Part shown: piece after piece, positions 45,453 through 53,536 of the stretch
Layout of the letters: each line of letters starts with the position of its first letter
Position numbering within the stretch: position 1 is the first letter of the stretch
Source: Bradyrhizobium sp. 170
Lineage (GTDB): Bacteria; Pseudomonadota; Alphaproteobacteria; Rhizobiales; Xanthobacteraceae
Reading direction: 5' to 3'
Assembly: GCF_023101085.1 (NCBI RefSeq)
Contig: NZ_CP064703.1
Span: 8,406,501-8,470,500, forward strand
DNA length: 64,000 nt
Notes under the pieces: model-generated
The model's database searches: none
Told to the model about the DNA's origin: nothing
The model's input: only the letters and a program-made list of their open reading frames with translations
Made by a program: the position numbers and the translations under genes

Positions 45453-45499
45453 GGTTTCCTCTTGTTGATCTGCTTCGCAGACGTTTAGGACGATTGGTG

Positions 45500-45685
45500 T
45501 CAACTGCCGTTGAGGCCGCCGATCTCGGAGAACAACATGTCCTTCCTGTCGCGCTTCATGACGTTGAACTGCAGGTAGCCCATCGAGAACTGCTCAGCCA
45601 ACCTGATCTCGGGCGCACCGGCCGCCGCCGTTGGATCGCCAATTGCGACGGCAATCACTGCGCCAGCGATCCACGCCGATCTCAT
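45500..45685 (-). pseudogene. Remnant of an ABC transporter substrate-binding protein gene
   Basis: 61 codons remain, with an intact ribosome binding site (GGGAGG five bases before the ATG at 45685) and signal peptide. The mature start APEIRLAEQFSMGYLQFNVMKRD matches the beginning of NitT/TauT-type binding proteins. After that the sequence departs from the family and stops; about 270 expected residues are missing. I read it as a deletion-truncated gene. It could alternatively be translated as a short secreted peptide. Confidence 0.65.
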
Positions 45686-45838
45686 CGGAGCCTCCCGCGC
45701 TGTTTTCATTTTTGTTGGGCGAAGATTAGCGAGCAACCGGGCCTTCGCCAAGCGGCTAGCAACATGGCGTGCTCGCCGCTGTACAGCCATTGCTCTTGCC
45801 GCGCGTGCCCAAACTGAGCATCATCCGCGCCGCATCGA

Positions 45839-47332
45839 ATGACAGAGCGGGAGTACGCCTTGGCCAAATCGCAATGGAGCTTCAAGACGGCCGTCGAATT
45901 GTCGGCCGCGCTGGCGGCAAAGCAGGTCTCGGCGGGCGAACTGGCCGAGGACGCAATCGGCCGCATCGAGCGGCACGATACGAAGATCAATGCAATCTGT
46001 GTTCGCGATTTCGAGCGCGGCCTTGCCGCCGCCCGCGTCGCCGACGCCGAACTCGCGCGCGGTGTGAAGAAGCCGCTGCTCGGCCTCCCGATGACGGTAA
46101 AGGAATCCTTCAATATCGCGGGACTGCCGACGACCTGGGGCATTCCGGCGCAGAAGGATTTCAGGCCTACGGAAGATGCGCTGCCGATCTCGCGCGTCAA
46201 GAACGCCGGCGGCGTGATCCTCGGCAAGAACAACGTGCCGCTCGGGCTCGCCGACTGGCAGAGCTATAACGAGATCTACGGCACCACCAACAACCCCTTT
46301 GATCTCGGCCGCACGCCGGGCGGCTCCTCCGGCGGAGCGTCGGCGGCGCTCGCGGCGGGGTATGGCCCGCTGTCGCTCGGCTCCGACATCGGTGGCTCCT
46401 TGCGCGTGCCGGCGTTTCATTGCGGCATCTACGCGCACAAGCCGACCTTCGACCTCGTCGCCATGCGCGGCCACACGCCGCCGCCCCTGCCGCCGCTGCC
46501 GTCCACGCGCGATCTCAGCGTGATTGGACCGATGGCGCGCTGCGCGGCCGACCTTTCGCTGCTGCTGGACGTGATCGCGGGGCCTGATCCGCTCGAAGCC
46601 GGCAAGGCCTATAGCCTCGCGTTGCCGCCGCCGCGCCACACGGAGCTGAAGAATTTTCGCCTGCTCCTGATCGACACCGATCCGGTCATGCCGACCGACA
46701 GTGTGGTGCGTGGCACGCTGGAAACACTTGCCGCAAATCTCGCCAACGCTGGCGTCGAGATCGACCGCACCAGTCCGCTCCTGCCTGATTTCGCCGCATC
46801 AAGCCGGCTCTACATGCGGATGCTGATGTCGTTCCTTGCCGCGTCCTTTGCACCCGAAACTTATGCCGGCGCACAGGCCGCCGCAGCCGCGCTGCCGGCC
46901 GAGGACAACAGCCTCGCCGCCGAACGCCTGCGCGGGATCGCGCTCGGCCACCGCGACTGGCTGATGGCCGATGGCGGACGCTCCCGCCTGCGCACGCAAT
47001 GGCGCGAACTGTTCAAGACCTATGACGCCGTGATCTGCCCGATCATGCCGACGCCGGCCTATCCGCACGACCATTCCGACGACCAGGAAAAGCGCCGCAT
47101 CAGGATCGACGGCAAGGATTACGTCTATCCCGATCAGCTCTCCTGGCCCGGCATCGCCACCCTGCCCGGCCTGCCTTCGACCGCGATCCCGACCGGCTTT
47201 TCGCCGGATGGACTGCCGGTCGGCGTGCAGATCGTCGGCCCTTGGCTGGAAGACCGCACCCCCCTGAGGTTGGCGGAACTGATCGAGCGCGAATTCGGCG
47301 GCTTCAAGCCGCCGCCGATGTTTGATGATTGA
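45839..47332 (+). CDS. Amidase (amidase signature family)
   Basis: 497 residues. Amidase-signature serine hydrolase with the Ser-cisSer-Lys triad: Lys88 in LPMTVKESFN, Ser163/164 in TPGGSSGGASAA, nucleophile Ser187 in LGSDIGGSLRVPA. It hydrolyses carboxamides to acids and ammonia; members include acylamidases, and the glutamyl-tRNA amidotransferase A subunit. No GatB/GatC genes are adjacent, so a free-standing amidase is likely. The C-terminal GIATLPGLPSTAIPTGFSPDGLPVGVQIVGP is typical. Confidence 0.92.
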   Translation: MTEREYALAKSQWSFKTAVELSAALAAKQVSAGELAEDAIGRIERHDTKINAICVRDFERGLAAARVADAELARGVKKPLLGLPMTVKESFNIAGLPTTWGIPAQKDFRPTEDALPISRVKNAGGVILGKNNVPLGLADWQSYNEIYGTTNNPFDLGRTPGGSSGGASAALAAGYGPLSLGSDIGGSLRVPAFHCGIYAHKPTFDLVAMRGHTPPPLPPLPSTRDLSVIGPMARCAADLSLLLDVIAGPDPLEAGKAYSLALPPPRHTELKNFRLLLIDTDPVMPTDSVVRGTLETLAANLANAGVEIDRTSPLLPDFAASSRLYMRMLMSFLAASFAPETYAGAQAAAAALPAEDNSLAAERLRGIALGHRDWLMADGGRSRLRTQWRELFKTYDAVICPIMPTPAYPHDHSDDQEKRRIRIDGKDYVYPDQLSWPGIATLPGLPSTAIPTGFSPDGLPVGVQIVGPWLEDRTPLRLAELIEREFGGFKPPPMFDD

Positions 47333-47353
47333 GAGGCGAAAACTTACCCGCAA

Positions 47354-47440
47354 CGTCATTGCGTGCGACGCGAAGCGATCCATAATCTCATGAGGAATAA
47401 AGCGGATTGCTTCGCAATCCCGCGCCACACAAGGCGGGAA
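47354..47440. repeat. Degenerate GTCATTGCG-type palindromic repeat
   Basis: Begins CGTCATTGCGTGCGACGCGAAGC and contains GCGGATTGCTTCGCAATCC, resembling the clean copy at 60128-60208 but lacking its closing arm. Confidence 0.5.
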
Positions 47441-47462
47441 AGCAGGGATGGAAGGGAACACC

Positions 47463-47816
47463 ATGAGCAGGGATATCGAAGAGCTGACCGCGCTGAACCG
47501 CGATTATGTCGCCTCGGTGCAAAACTCCGACGTCAAGCGTTTCGACGAGATTCTTGCGCCCGATTTCTACTGCTCCAATCCCGACAAGTCGCTGGTCGAT
47601 CGCGCGGCGTTTCTGAAACAAACGGCGGTGCCGGTGACCATCAAGAATCTGACCGCACACGATGTGAAGATTCGCGTATTGGGCGACTTCGCCATCATCC
47701 ACGCCGCTACGAGCTATACCACGCCCGATGGCCAGCAGGCGCATGGGCGCTACACCGATTGCTGGGCGAAGCAGAATGGCAAGTGGCTCGCGGTCTCTGC
47801 GCATGTGTCGCGGTGA
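47463..47816 (+). CDS. SnoaL-like / NTF2 family protein (DUF4440 type)
   Basis: 117 residues from the ATG at 47463 (GGAAGGG upstream); an ATG at 47448 would add five residues. Small alpha+beta barrel protein: LNRDYVASVQNSDVKRFDEILAPDFYCSNPDKSLVDRAAF, then IRVLGDFAIIHAATSYTTPDG and GRYTDCWAKQNGKWLAVSAHVSR. These are hallmarks of the NTF2-like DUF4440/SnoaL group, which includes isomerases, hydrolases and non-enzymatic binding proteins. Function not assignable. Confidence 0.85.
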   Translation: MSRDIEELTALNRDYVASVQNSDVKRFDEILAPDFYCSNPDKSLVDRAAFLKQTAVPVTIKNLTAHDVKIRVLGDFAIIHAATSYTTPDGQQAHGRYTDCWAKQNGKWLAVSAHVSR

Positions 47817-47823
47817 AACGGCC

Positions 47824-47922
47824 CGTCATTCCGGGGCAGCCCGGCAGGGCTGAACCCGGAATCTCGTGCCGCATACCACCTCGAGATTCAGGGTTCGATG
47901 CTTCGCATCGCCCCGGAATGAC
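47824..47922. repeat. GTCATTCCGGGG-type palindromic repeat
   Basis: Arms CGTCATTCCGGGGCAG and CGCCCCGGAATGAC, with GAACCCGGAATCTCG / CGAGATTCAGGGTTC nested inside, 99 bases, between two convergent genes. Confidence 0.75.
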
Positions 47923-47927
47923 AGCAG

Positions 47928-49016
47928 CTAGCTATCAAACATGATCACGCTGCGCAGCGTCTTGCCGGCTTTCATGCTGGCAAAGCCCTCGTTGATCTCT
48001 GAGAGTTTCAGCTTGGCTGAGATCCAGTCTTCCAGATGCAGCTTGCCGCGCATGTAGAATTCGACCAGGCGGGGCATGTCGACGCGGAAGTGGTTGGAGC
48101 CCATCGACGACCCCTGGATCCGGCGCTCCCTGAGGAAGTCAAAGCCGTGCAGCTCGATCTTCTGGCCGAACGGGATCATGCCGACGATAGTCGCGGTGCC
48201 GCCGGCCGCCAGCATGGCAAAGGACTGCTCCGCAGTTTCCTTGCGGCCCAACACCTCGAAGGAGTGATGCACGCCGCCGCCCGTAAGCTCGCGCACCTGC
48301 TGCACCACGTCGCCGCGGGAGGGATCGACGATATCAGTAGCGCCGAGCTTGGTGGCAAGCTGCAGCTTGGCCGGATTGGTGTCGATCGCGATGATGCGGC
48401 CGGCGCCCGCGATCGCGGCCCCGTTAATCGCCGCCATGCCGACGCCGCCGCAGCCGATCACCGCGACCGTCTCGCCGGCCTGAACCTTGGCCGTATTCAC
48501 CACCGCGCCGTAGCCGGTGATGACGCCGCAGCCGATCAGCGCCGCCAGCTCCAGCGGCATGTCCTTGCGGATTTTCACGATGGCGTTTTCGTGCACCAGC
48601 ATCTGCTCGGCGAAGGACGAGAGGTTGAGGAACTGATGGAGCTTCTCCTCACGCGCCCAGGAAAGCCGGTTGGACTGACCGGGCAGCATCTTCACGGTCG
48701 TGTCGGTGCACAGCACCGTGCGGCCGGTGGTGCAGTTGTCGCAGGTGCCGCAGAACACGGACAGGCAGGTCACGACGTGATCGCCGGGTTTTACATAGGT
48801 GACATCGGAGCCGACCTTCTCGACCACGCCAGCCGACTCATGGCCAAGCACCGCGGGCAGCGGATGCGGGTAGAGCCCTTCCATGAAATGCAGGTCGGAA
48901 TGACAGAGGCCGGCGACGCGGGTGCGGATCAGGACTTCGCGCGGGCCGGGATTCGGCACGCTGACATCCTCGATCACCAGCGGCTTGTTGACTTCATGCA
49001 GGACGGCGGCCTTCAT
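47928..49016 (-). CDS. Zinc-dependent alcohol dehydrogenase
   Basis: 362 residues, medium-chain dehydrogenase. Catalytic zinc ligands Cys38 (GLCHSDLH) and His59-Glu60 (LGHESAG), and a later Cys in LIGCGVITGYGAV. Structural zinc ligands Cys89, Cys92, Cys95 and Cys103. NAD-binding VIGCGGVGMAAINGA and the Asp of IIAIDTNPAKL indicate NAD specificity. It resembles class III-like enzymes that oxidise primary or aromatic alcohols. The N-terminal EDVSVPNPGPREVLIRTRVAG is standard. Upstream lies an AidB-like dehydrogenase in the same direction, 50 bases away. Confidence 0.93.
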   Translation of the reverse strand: MKAAVLHEVNKPLVIEDVSVPNPGPREVLIRTRVAGLCHSDLHFMEGLYPHPLPAVLGHESAGVVEKVGSDVTYVKPGDHVVTCLSVFCGTCDNCTTGRTVLCTDTTVKMLPGQSNRLSWAREEKLHQFLNLSSFAEQMLVHENAIVKIRKDMPLELAALIGCGVITGYGAVVNTAKVQAGETVAVIGCGGVGMAAINGAAIAGAGRIIAIDTNPAKLQLATKLGATDIVDPSRGDVVQQVRELTGGGVHHSFEVLGRKETAEQSFAMLAAGGTATIVGMIPFGQKIELHGFDFLRERRIQGSSMGSNHFRVDMPRLVEFYMRGKLHLEDWISAKLKLSEINEGFASMKAGKTLRSVIMFDS

Positions 49017-49066
49017 CGGGTTACTCCCTCAATTTCTGTTATTTTTGAACCAGAATTGTAGCCAGC

Positions 49067-50848
49067 CTACGCCGCAACGAGCAATTCGCCAACCTCGGCC
49101 ATGCCGACGTTCCGCTCGCCGAGCAAATGATCGGTGATGGCGCGCTGGGTCGCATTTTCCGCAAGCCGGAACGGGTCGCCCGCCGCGACGCGATGGTCGA
49201 CCACCATCCGCGACAGCAACAGCCGCCGGACGTCGCCGCGCATTTCGTGGATGCGCCCGCCCTCCCAGGCCAGCGCGACCGCGCTCGCGACATGATAGAG
49301 CAGGCTGGTGGCGCGCCGCGCATCGCCCTCATTGTCGCTCCGGCTGGCCACTTCGCGCGCGAATCCGACGGCGCGATCGGACAGTTCCCGCAAGCGATCG
49401 CGCCAGGCTTGCGGCACATCGACGCTGTCGTCGAGGCGCGCATGCAGGTCGGCGGCGAGCGCCGCATCGGCGCCATGGCGGCCGACCGCGCGCGTGAGCG
49501 TATCGATCGCGACGATATTGCCGGTGCCTTCCCAGATCGAGCCAAGATGGGCGTCGCGCAGCAGCCGCGCAGTCGCGAATTCCTCGATGTAACCAATGCC
49601 GCCACGCATCTCCAACGCGTCGCCGCAGACCTTGCGCGCATCGCGCGTTGCGCGGAATTTCAAGGTCGGCGTCAGGATCCGCAGCAACGCCGCCGCATCC
49701 TGGCTGCCGGCTTCCGCACGATCGAGCGCGTCTGCCGTGAGAAAACTCATCGACAGCGCCTGCTCGGTCGGCAGCATGATCTTCATCAGTTGCCGCCGCG
49801 CCAGGGGCAGGTCGATGATGCGGCTGCCGAACACCACGCGGTTTCGTGCCACCGTCATCGCATCATGGTGCGCACGCCGCATCAGCGCGGTCGACTTGAC
49901 GCCGTTGGAGAGCCGCGACGAGTTGACCATCTCGGCCATCTGCACGAAGCCGCGATCGAGCTTGCCGACCGCATAAGCGATCGCACCCTCGAACTTGATT
50001 TCGCCCGACGCCATCGAACGGGTGCCGAGCTTGTCCTTCAGCCGGACGATCCGGTAGTGATTTTGCGAGCCGTCGTCGAGATACCGCGGCATCAGGAACA
50101 GCCCGACGCCGCGCGTGCCCGGCCCCGCCCCTTCCGGGCGCGCCAGCAGCATCACCACCTTGGCGTCGGCATTGGAGCAGAACCACTTTTCACCATAGAG
50201 CCGCCAGTGATCGCCTTCCTGCACGGCTCGCGTCGTCAGCGTGCCGACGTCGGAACCGCCCTCCTTCTCGGTCATGAACTGGCCGCCCTGCGTCAGCTTG
50301 CTCATGTCGGTCTGGGTCAGGCCGTCGAGATATTTCGCCTTCAGCGCCTCGCTGCCGAAATTGTTGAGCAGTTTGGCGCAGCCGTCGGTGACGTTGATCG
50401 GACAGCCCATGCCGAACTCGGTCTGATTGAACAGAAAGGTAAAGGCGTGCTTGGCGACAACAGGGTATTTGTCCGGCCAGCCCATGATGCCCTTGCGGAT
50501 CGACAGCGCGTGAATGCCGAACTCGCCGAACGCGGCTTTCTCCAGTTCGCGATAGGCCGGATGATATTCGATGTACTGCGTATCGCGCCCGAACTTGTCG
50601 CGCTGATGCAGCACCGGCGTGTGGCGATCGGCGAGCCGCGCGCATTCGTCCAGATAGCCTCCGGCCATTTCGCCGAGGCGATCGAGATGCGGCTCGATAT
50701 GGCGGAACAGCGCATCGGGCAGATGCAGCCGCAGCAGATCGGTCAGCGCCGGATCGGCCCGGTAGAAATTCATCCCCGTCGTATCAGGCGCGAGCAATCC
50801 CGGCTGATTGGCTGACGCTGATGCACGGTCCTGCATGAGTGGATGCAT
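49067..50848 (-). CDS. AidB-like acyl-CoA dehydrogenase
   Basis: 593 residues from the ATG at 50848. Longer than ordinary acyl-CoA dehydrogenases; the layout matches the AidB/C-terminal-extended group. It has an N-terminal extension (about 1-180), the FAD domain with LTQGGQFMTEKEGGSDVGTL and WRLYGEKWFCSNADA, KDKLGTRSMASGEIKFEGA, and a helical C-terminal domain with MRGGIGYIEEFATARLLRDAHLGSIWEGTGNIVAID. The canonical Glu in WEGTGN is present. These proteins oxidise acyl-CoAs of unknown type or act in alkylation resistance; which applies here is unclear. Confidence 0.9.
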   Translation of the reverse strand: MHPLMQDRASASANQPGLLAPDTTGMNFYRADPALTDLLRLHLPDALFRHIEPHLDRLGEMAGGYLDECARLADRHTPVLHQRDKFGRDTQYIEYHPAYRELEKAAFGEFGIHALSIRKGIMGWPDKYPVVAKHAFTFLFNQTEFGMGCPINVTDGCAKLLNNFGSEALKAKYLDGLTQTDMSKLTQGGQFMTEKEGGSDVGTLTTRAVQEGDHWRLYGEKWFCSNADAKVVMLLARPEGAGPGTRGVGLFLMPRYLDDGSQNHYRIVRLKDKLGTRSMASGEIKFEGAIAYAVGKLDRGFVQMAEMVNSSRLSNGVKSTALMRRAHHDAMTVARNRVVFGSRIIDLPLARRQLMKIMLPTEQALSMSFLTADALDRAEAGSQDAAALLRILTPTLKFRATRDARKVCGDALEMRGGIGYIEEFATARLLRDAHLGSIWEGTGNIVAIDTLTRAVGRHGADAALAADLHARLDDSVDVPQAWRDRLRELSDRAVGFAREVASRSDNEGDARRATSLLYHVASAVALAWEGGRIHEMRGDVRRLLLSRMVVDHRVAAGDPFRLAENATQRAITDHLLGERNVGMAEVGELLVAA

Positions 50849-51119
50849 TTTTAGCCCTTGTCCGTTCCGCCCTATATTGATCATCTACCGATAACGCAGG
50901 CGGTCGCGCCGTCAACAAGCATAATTGGAGGGCCACCCCATAGTGGACGGATATCGCAGCATCGGCGTCGAGATATTTCCGCTACAAGGGCATTCCGCTC
51001 CAATGGGTTTTGCGAAACGCGACCAACAGGTGCGGTCTCGAGCCTATTCCGCCCCCATGGGTTGCCCTGCCGGATTGCGCACCTAGATACCAAGTCCCGG
51101 TCTTCTCTGGAGAGCGCTC

Positions 51120-51821
51120 ATGGACATTCCAAAATACAAGATTGCCTTGATCGTCGGCGCGGGTGAAGGATTGAGCGCATCGCTGGCACGGCTGTTCGCG
51201 CGCGAAGGCATCAAGGTTGCGCTCGCCGCGCGCAAGATCGAAAAGCTCGGCGCGCTCTGCGCCGAGACCGGCGCCCGCGCCTTTGCCTGCAATGCCACCG
51301 AGGCCGAAGAGGTCGAGCGTCTCTTTGGCCTGGTCCAGCGCGAGATCGGCACGCCTGACCTCGTCGTCTACAACGCCAGCGGACGGGCGCGCGGCGCTTT
51401 CACCGACCTGGTGCCGGCAGATGTCGCGCAGGCGATTGCCGTTTCGGGTTTCGGCGGCTTCCTGGTGGCGCAGCAGGCGGCGCTCCGTATGCTGCCGAAC
51501 AAGCACGGCGCGATCCTGTTCACCGGCGCCTCCGCCAGCGTCAAGGGCTATCCGCAATCGGCGCCATTCGCGATGGGCAAGTTCGCGCTGCGCGGGCTCG
51601 CCCAGAGCATGGCGCGCGAATTGTCGCCGCAGGGTATTCACGTTGCGCATTTCGTCATCGACGGCGGCATCCGCAGCGCCGCGCGCGCCGAACCTGCCGA
51701 CAGGCCGGACTCGATGCTCGATCCCGACGCGATTGCGTTGAGCTACTGGAACGTCCTGCAGCAGCCGCGCAGCGCATGGACCTGGGAGGTCGAACTGCGG
51801 CCGTGGGTGGAGAAGTTTTGA
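51120..51821 (+). CDS. SDR family protein with altered catalytic Tyr
   Basis: 233 residues. Rossmann fold beginning ALIVGAGEGLSASLARLFAREG, in which the usual TGxxxGIG motif is changed to GAGEGLS. The substrate-side Ser is present (FTGASASVKG), but the YxxxK pair reads FAMGK: Phe replaces the catalytic Tyr. Either it uses another acid/base or it is not a redox enzyme. The stop codon lies four bases before the tip of a palindromic repeat into which the IS110 element has inserted. Confidence 0.85.
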   Translation: MDIPKYKIALIVGAGEGLSASLARLFAREGIKVALAARKIEKLGALCAETGARAFACNATEAEEVERLFGLVQREIGTPDLVVYNASGRARGAFTDLVPADVAQAIAVSGFGGFLVAQQAALRMLPNKHGAILFTGASASVKGYPQSAPFAMGKFALRGLAQSMARELSPQGIHVAHFVIDGGIRSAARAEPADRPDSMLDPDAIALSYWNVLQQPRSAWTWEVELRPWVEKF

Positions 51822-51901
51822 TGAACGTAGATTCCATGGGGCGGTGAGCGTGGCCTTTCCGGTAGGTTTGGGTTTCCACACTCGAACCATCGGAGAGTCA
51901 G

Positions 51902-53056
51902 ATGCAAGCATCGACCGTAGCCACGCCCACCACCGGCCATTGTGGCACAATTTTCGTTGCGATCGAACTGAGCCAGAAGAGCTGGCTGGTGACGCTGCAC
52001 AGCCCTGACAAAGGCAAGATGTCCCGCCATAGGCTGGAGGGGGGCGATCATGCCGAGCTGTTGGCGTTGGTCGGTCGGGAGCGCGACCGGGCGGCTCGGG
52101 CGCTGGGAGCCATTCCGGCGGTGGTGAGCTGCTACGAAGCGGGCTACGATGGGTTCTGGCTGCACCGGCTTCTGATGGCGGCCGGGATCATGAACTACGT
52201 GTTTGACCCTGCGAGCATTGCGGTTGATCAACGGGTGAAGACCGACCGGATCGATGGCGAGAAGATGCTGCGGACGCTGATGGCGTATCTGCGCGGTGAG
52301 CCGCGGGTGGTACGGATCGTTCAGGTACCAGCGCCGGAGCAAGAGGACGCCCGCCGCGCCAGCCGCGAACGCGGCCGGCTGATCAAGGAACAGACCGCTC
52401 ACACCAGCCGGATCAAGGCGCTGCTGCGGCTGTTGGGCATGGCGGTCGGGAACCCGCGCCGGCGCGACTGGCTGAACTGGCTGGCGGCGCAGCGGGATTG
52501 GCAGGGCCAGGCGGTGCCACGGCAGATGCTGGCGGAGATCAAGTACGAGCACGCGCGGCTGATGCTGGTACGCGAACAGCTCGAGGCGCTCGCACAGGCG
52601 TCGGCTCAAGCGGATCCGGCACCTGCGGCGGTTCAGATGGCAGAGCGCAGCGAACTATTGCTCCGGCTCAAATGCCTCGGCCCGGCGTTCGCGACGACGC
52701 TGGCCAGCGAGGTGTTCTACAAGGATTTCCGCAACCGGCGTGAGGTCGCGAGCTATTTCGGGCTGACGCCCAGCCCATGGCAGAGCGGCGGAATCGACCG
52801 CGACCAGGGCATCAGCAAGGCAGGCAATCCGCGCGCCCGCTGCGCCGCGATCGAACTTTCCTGGCTGTGGCTGCGGCATCAGCCGGAGAGTGCGCTCACC
52901 CGATGGTTCCGCAGCCGCACCCACAACAATGCCAGCAAGCGCAACAAGCGCATCGCCATCGTGGCGCTGGCGCGCAAGCTGATGGTGGCGCTCTGGCGCT
53001 ACCTCACAACCGGCCTGGTCCCCGAAGGAGCCCTGCTCAAGGCCGCGAAGCCGTAA
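51902..53056 (+). CDS. IS110 family transposase
   Basis: 384 residues; GGAGAG upstream of the ATG. N-terminal RuvC-like domain with the acidic residues of the DEDD set: Glu22 (FVAIELSQKSW) where most relatives have Asp, Glu in SCYEAGYDGFWLHR, and two Asp in VKTDRIDGEKML. C-terminal Tnp_20-type domain with LLLRLKCLGPAFATTLASEVFYKDFRNRREVASYFGLTPSPWQSGG and the serine-containing GISKAGNPRARCAAIELSWLWL. The protein appears full length. These recombinases are guided by a bridge RNA encoded at the element end. Confidence 0.93.
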   Translation: MQASTVATPTTGHCGTIFVAIELSQKSWLVTLHSPDKGKMSRHRLEGGDHAELLALVGRERDRAARALGAIPAVVSCYEAGYDGFWLHRLLMAAGIMNYVFDPASIAVDQRVKTDRIDGEKMLRTLMAYLRGEPRVVRIVQVPAPEQEDARRASRERGRLIKEQTAHTSRIKALLRLLGMAVGNPRRRDWLNWLAAQRDWQGQAVPRQMLAEIKYEHARLMLVREQLEALAQASAQADPAPAAVQMAERSELLLRLKCLGPAFATTLASEVFYKDFRNRREVASYFGLTPSPWQSGGIDRDQGISKAGNPRARCAAIELSWLWLRHQPESALTRWFRSRTHNNASKRNKRIAIVALARKLMVALWRYLTTGLVPEGALLKAAKP

Positions 53057-53409
53057 ACGTTTTCAAGCAACAACGCGTCAGCGTCGCGGCATCGGCCGCG
53101 GTCAGCGCGGAATGGATGATGACCGTGCCACCCTTGGGCCAAGTCAACAGGCCGCTTCGTAGATGGGTCTCATCCCCGTGGCTTCCTCGCCGCAAGCATG
53201 CGGAATGTGGGTACCGGGCTGTAACCGCCCGACCGGATATGAGGTGATGCAGTGAGCTGCTGCATAAATCGCCGGAAGCCAGTTCCTGAGCGCACCGACC
53301 GCGGCGGCACGCTGCGCTACGCATGGCTCCGCGCGCCGCCGCTCCACCGAATGCAAAAAATTACATCCAAGCCTCGGTTGGGATGCTTGACTCAAAAGGC
53401 CCCATATGA
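53057..53409 (+). ncRNA. Candidate bridge (seeker) RNA region of the IS110 element
   Basis: 353 non-coding bases between the transposase stop and the element end. It contains short hairpins (ATGCAG / CTGCAT at 53245-53264; CATCCAA / TTGGGATG near 53369-53391). It also holds two segments resembling what guides would match: CGTAGATGGGT at 53158-53168 (compare the repeat tip CGTAGGATGGGT) and ATATGAGG at 53237-53244 (identical to the element's right junction at 53404-53411). GGAAT at 53202-53206 is complementary to the left end ATTCC. Individual matches are short and could arise by chance; RNA boundaries are not known. Confidence 0.45.
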
Positions 53410-53500
53410 GGGTGGGCAAAGGCGCACTTGCGCCGTGCCCACCATCTATCGCCGGGCGCGACTTCGAGTGGTGGGCACGCTTCGCTTTGCCCACCCTCCG
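53410..53500. repeat. CGTAG-tip palindromic repeat, copy 6 (split by IS110)
   Basis: GGGTGGGCAAAGGCGC at the left and GCTTTGCCCACCCTCCG at the right. The missing CGTAG tip is found at 51826-51830 on the other side of the IS110 element. Confidence 0.85.
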
Positions 53501-53536
53501 GACTGCAATGACGAAACAACAACAACTGGGGGAACC

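Larger units (their letters stand above)
51831..53409 (+). mobile_element. IS110 family insertion sequence (IS1111-like layout) inside a palindromic repeat
   Basis: About 1579 bases. Left flank CGTAG (51826-51830) plus right flank GGTGGGCAAAGG rebuild the start of a CGTAG-type palindrome whose remainder runs to 53500, which fixes the boundaries to within one or two bases. Subterminal inverted repeats ATGGGGC (51836-51842) and GCCCCAT (53399-53405). There is no longer target duplication, as expected for the IS110 family. 71 bases lie upstream of the transposase and about 350 downstream, the layout of the IS1111 group, whose RNA-coding end is the 3' one. Confidence 0.8.

Noticed and set aside
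50858..51166. 102-codon frame between the AidB-like dehydrogenase and the SDR
   Set aside because: Overlaps the SDR start in another frame, has no ribosome binding site and no recognisable sequence.
53252..53536. Extension of the crotonase frame upstream of 53537
   Set aside because: It crosses the IS110 right end and a palindromic repeat; the protein family begins at MTTETK.
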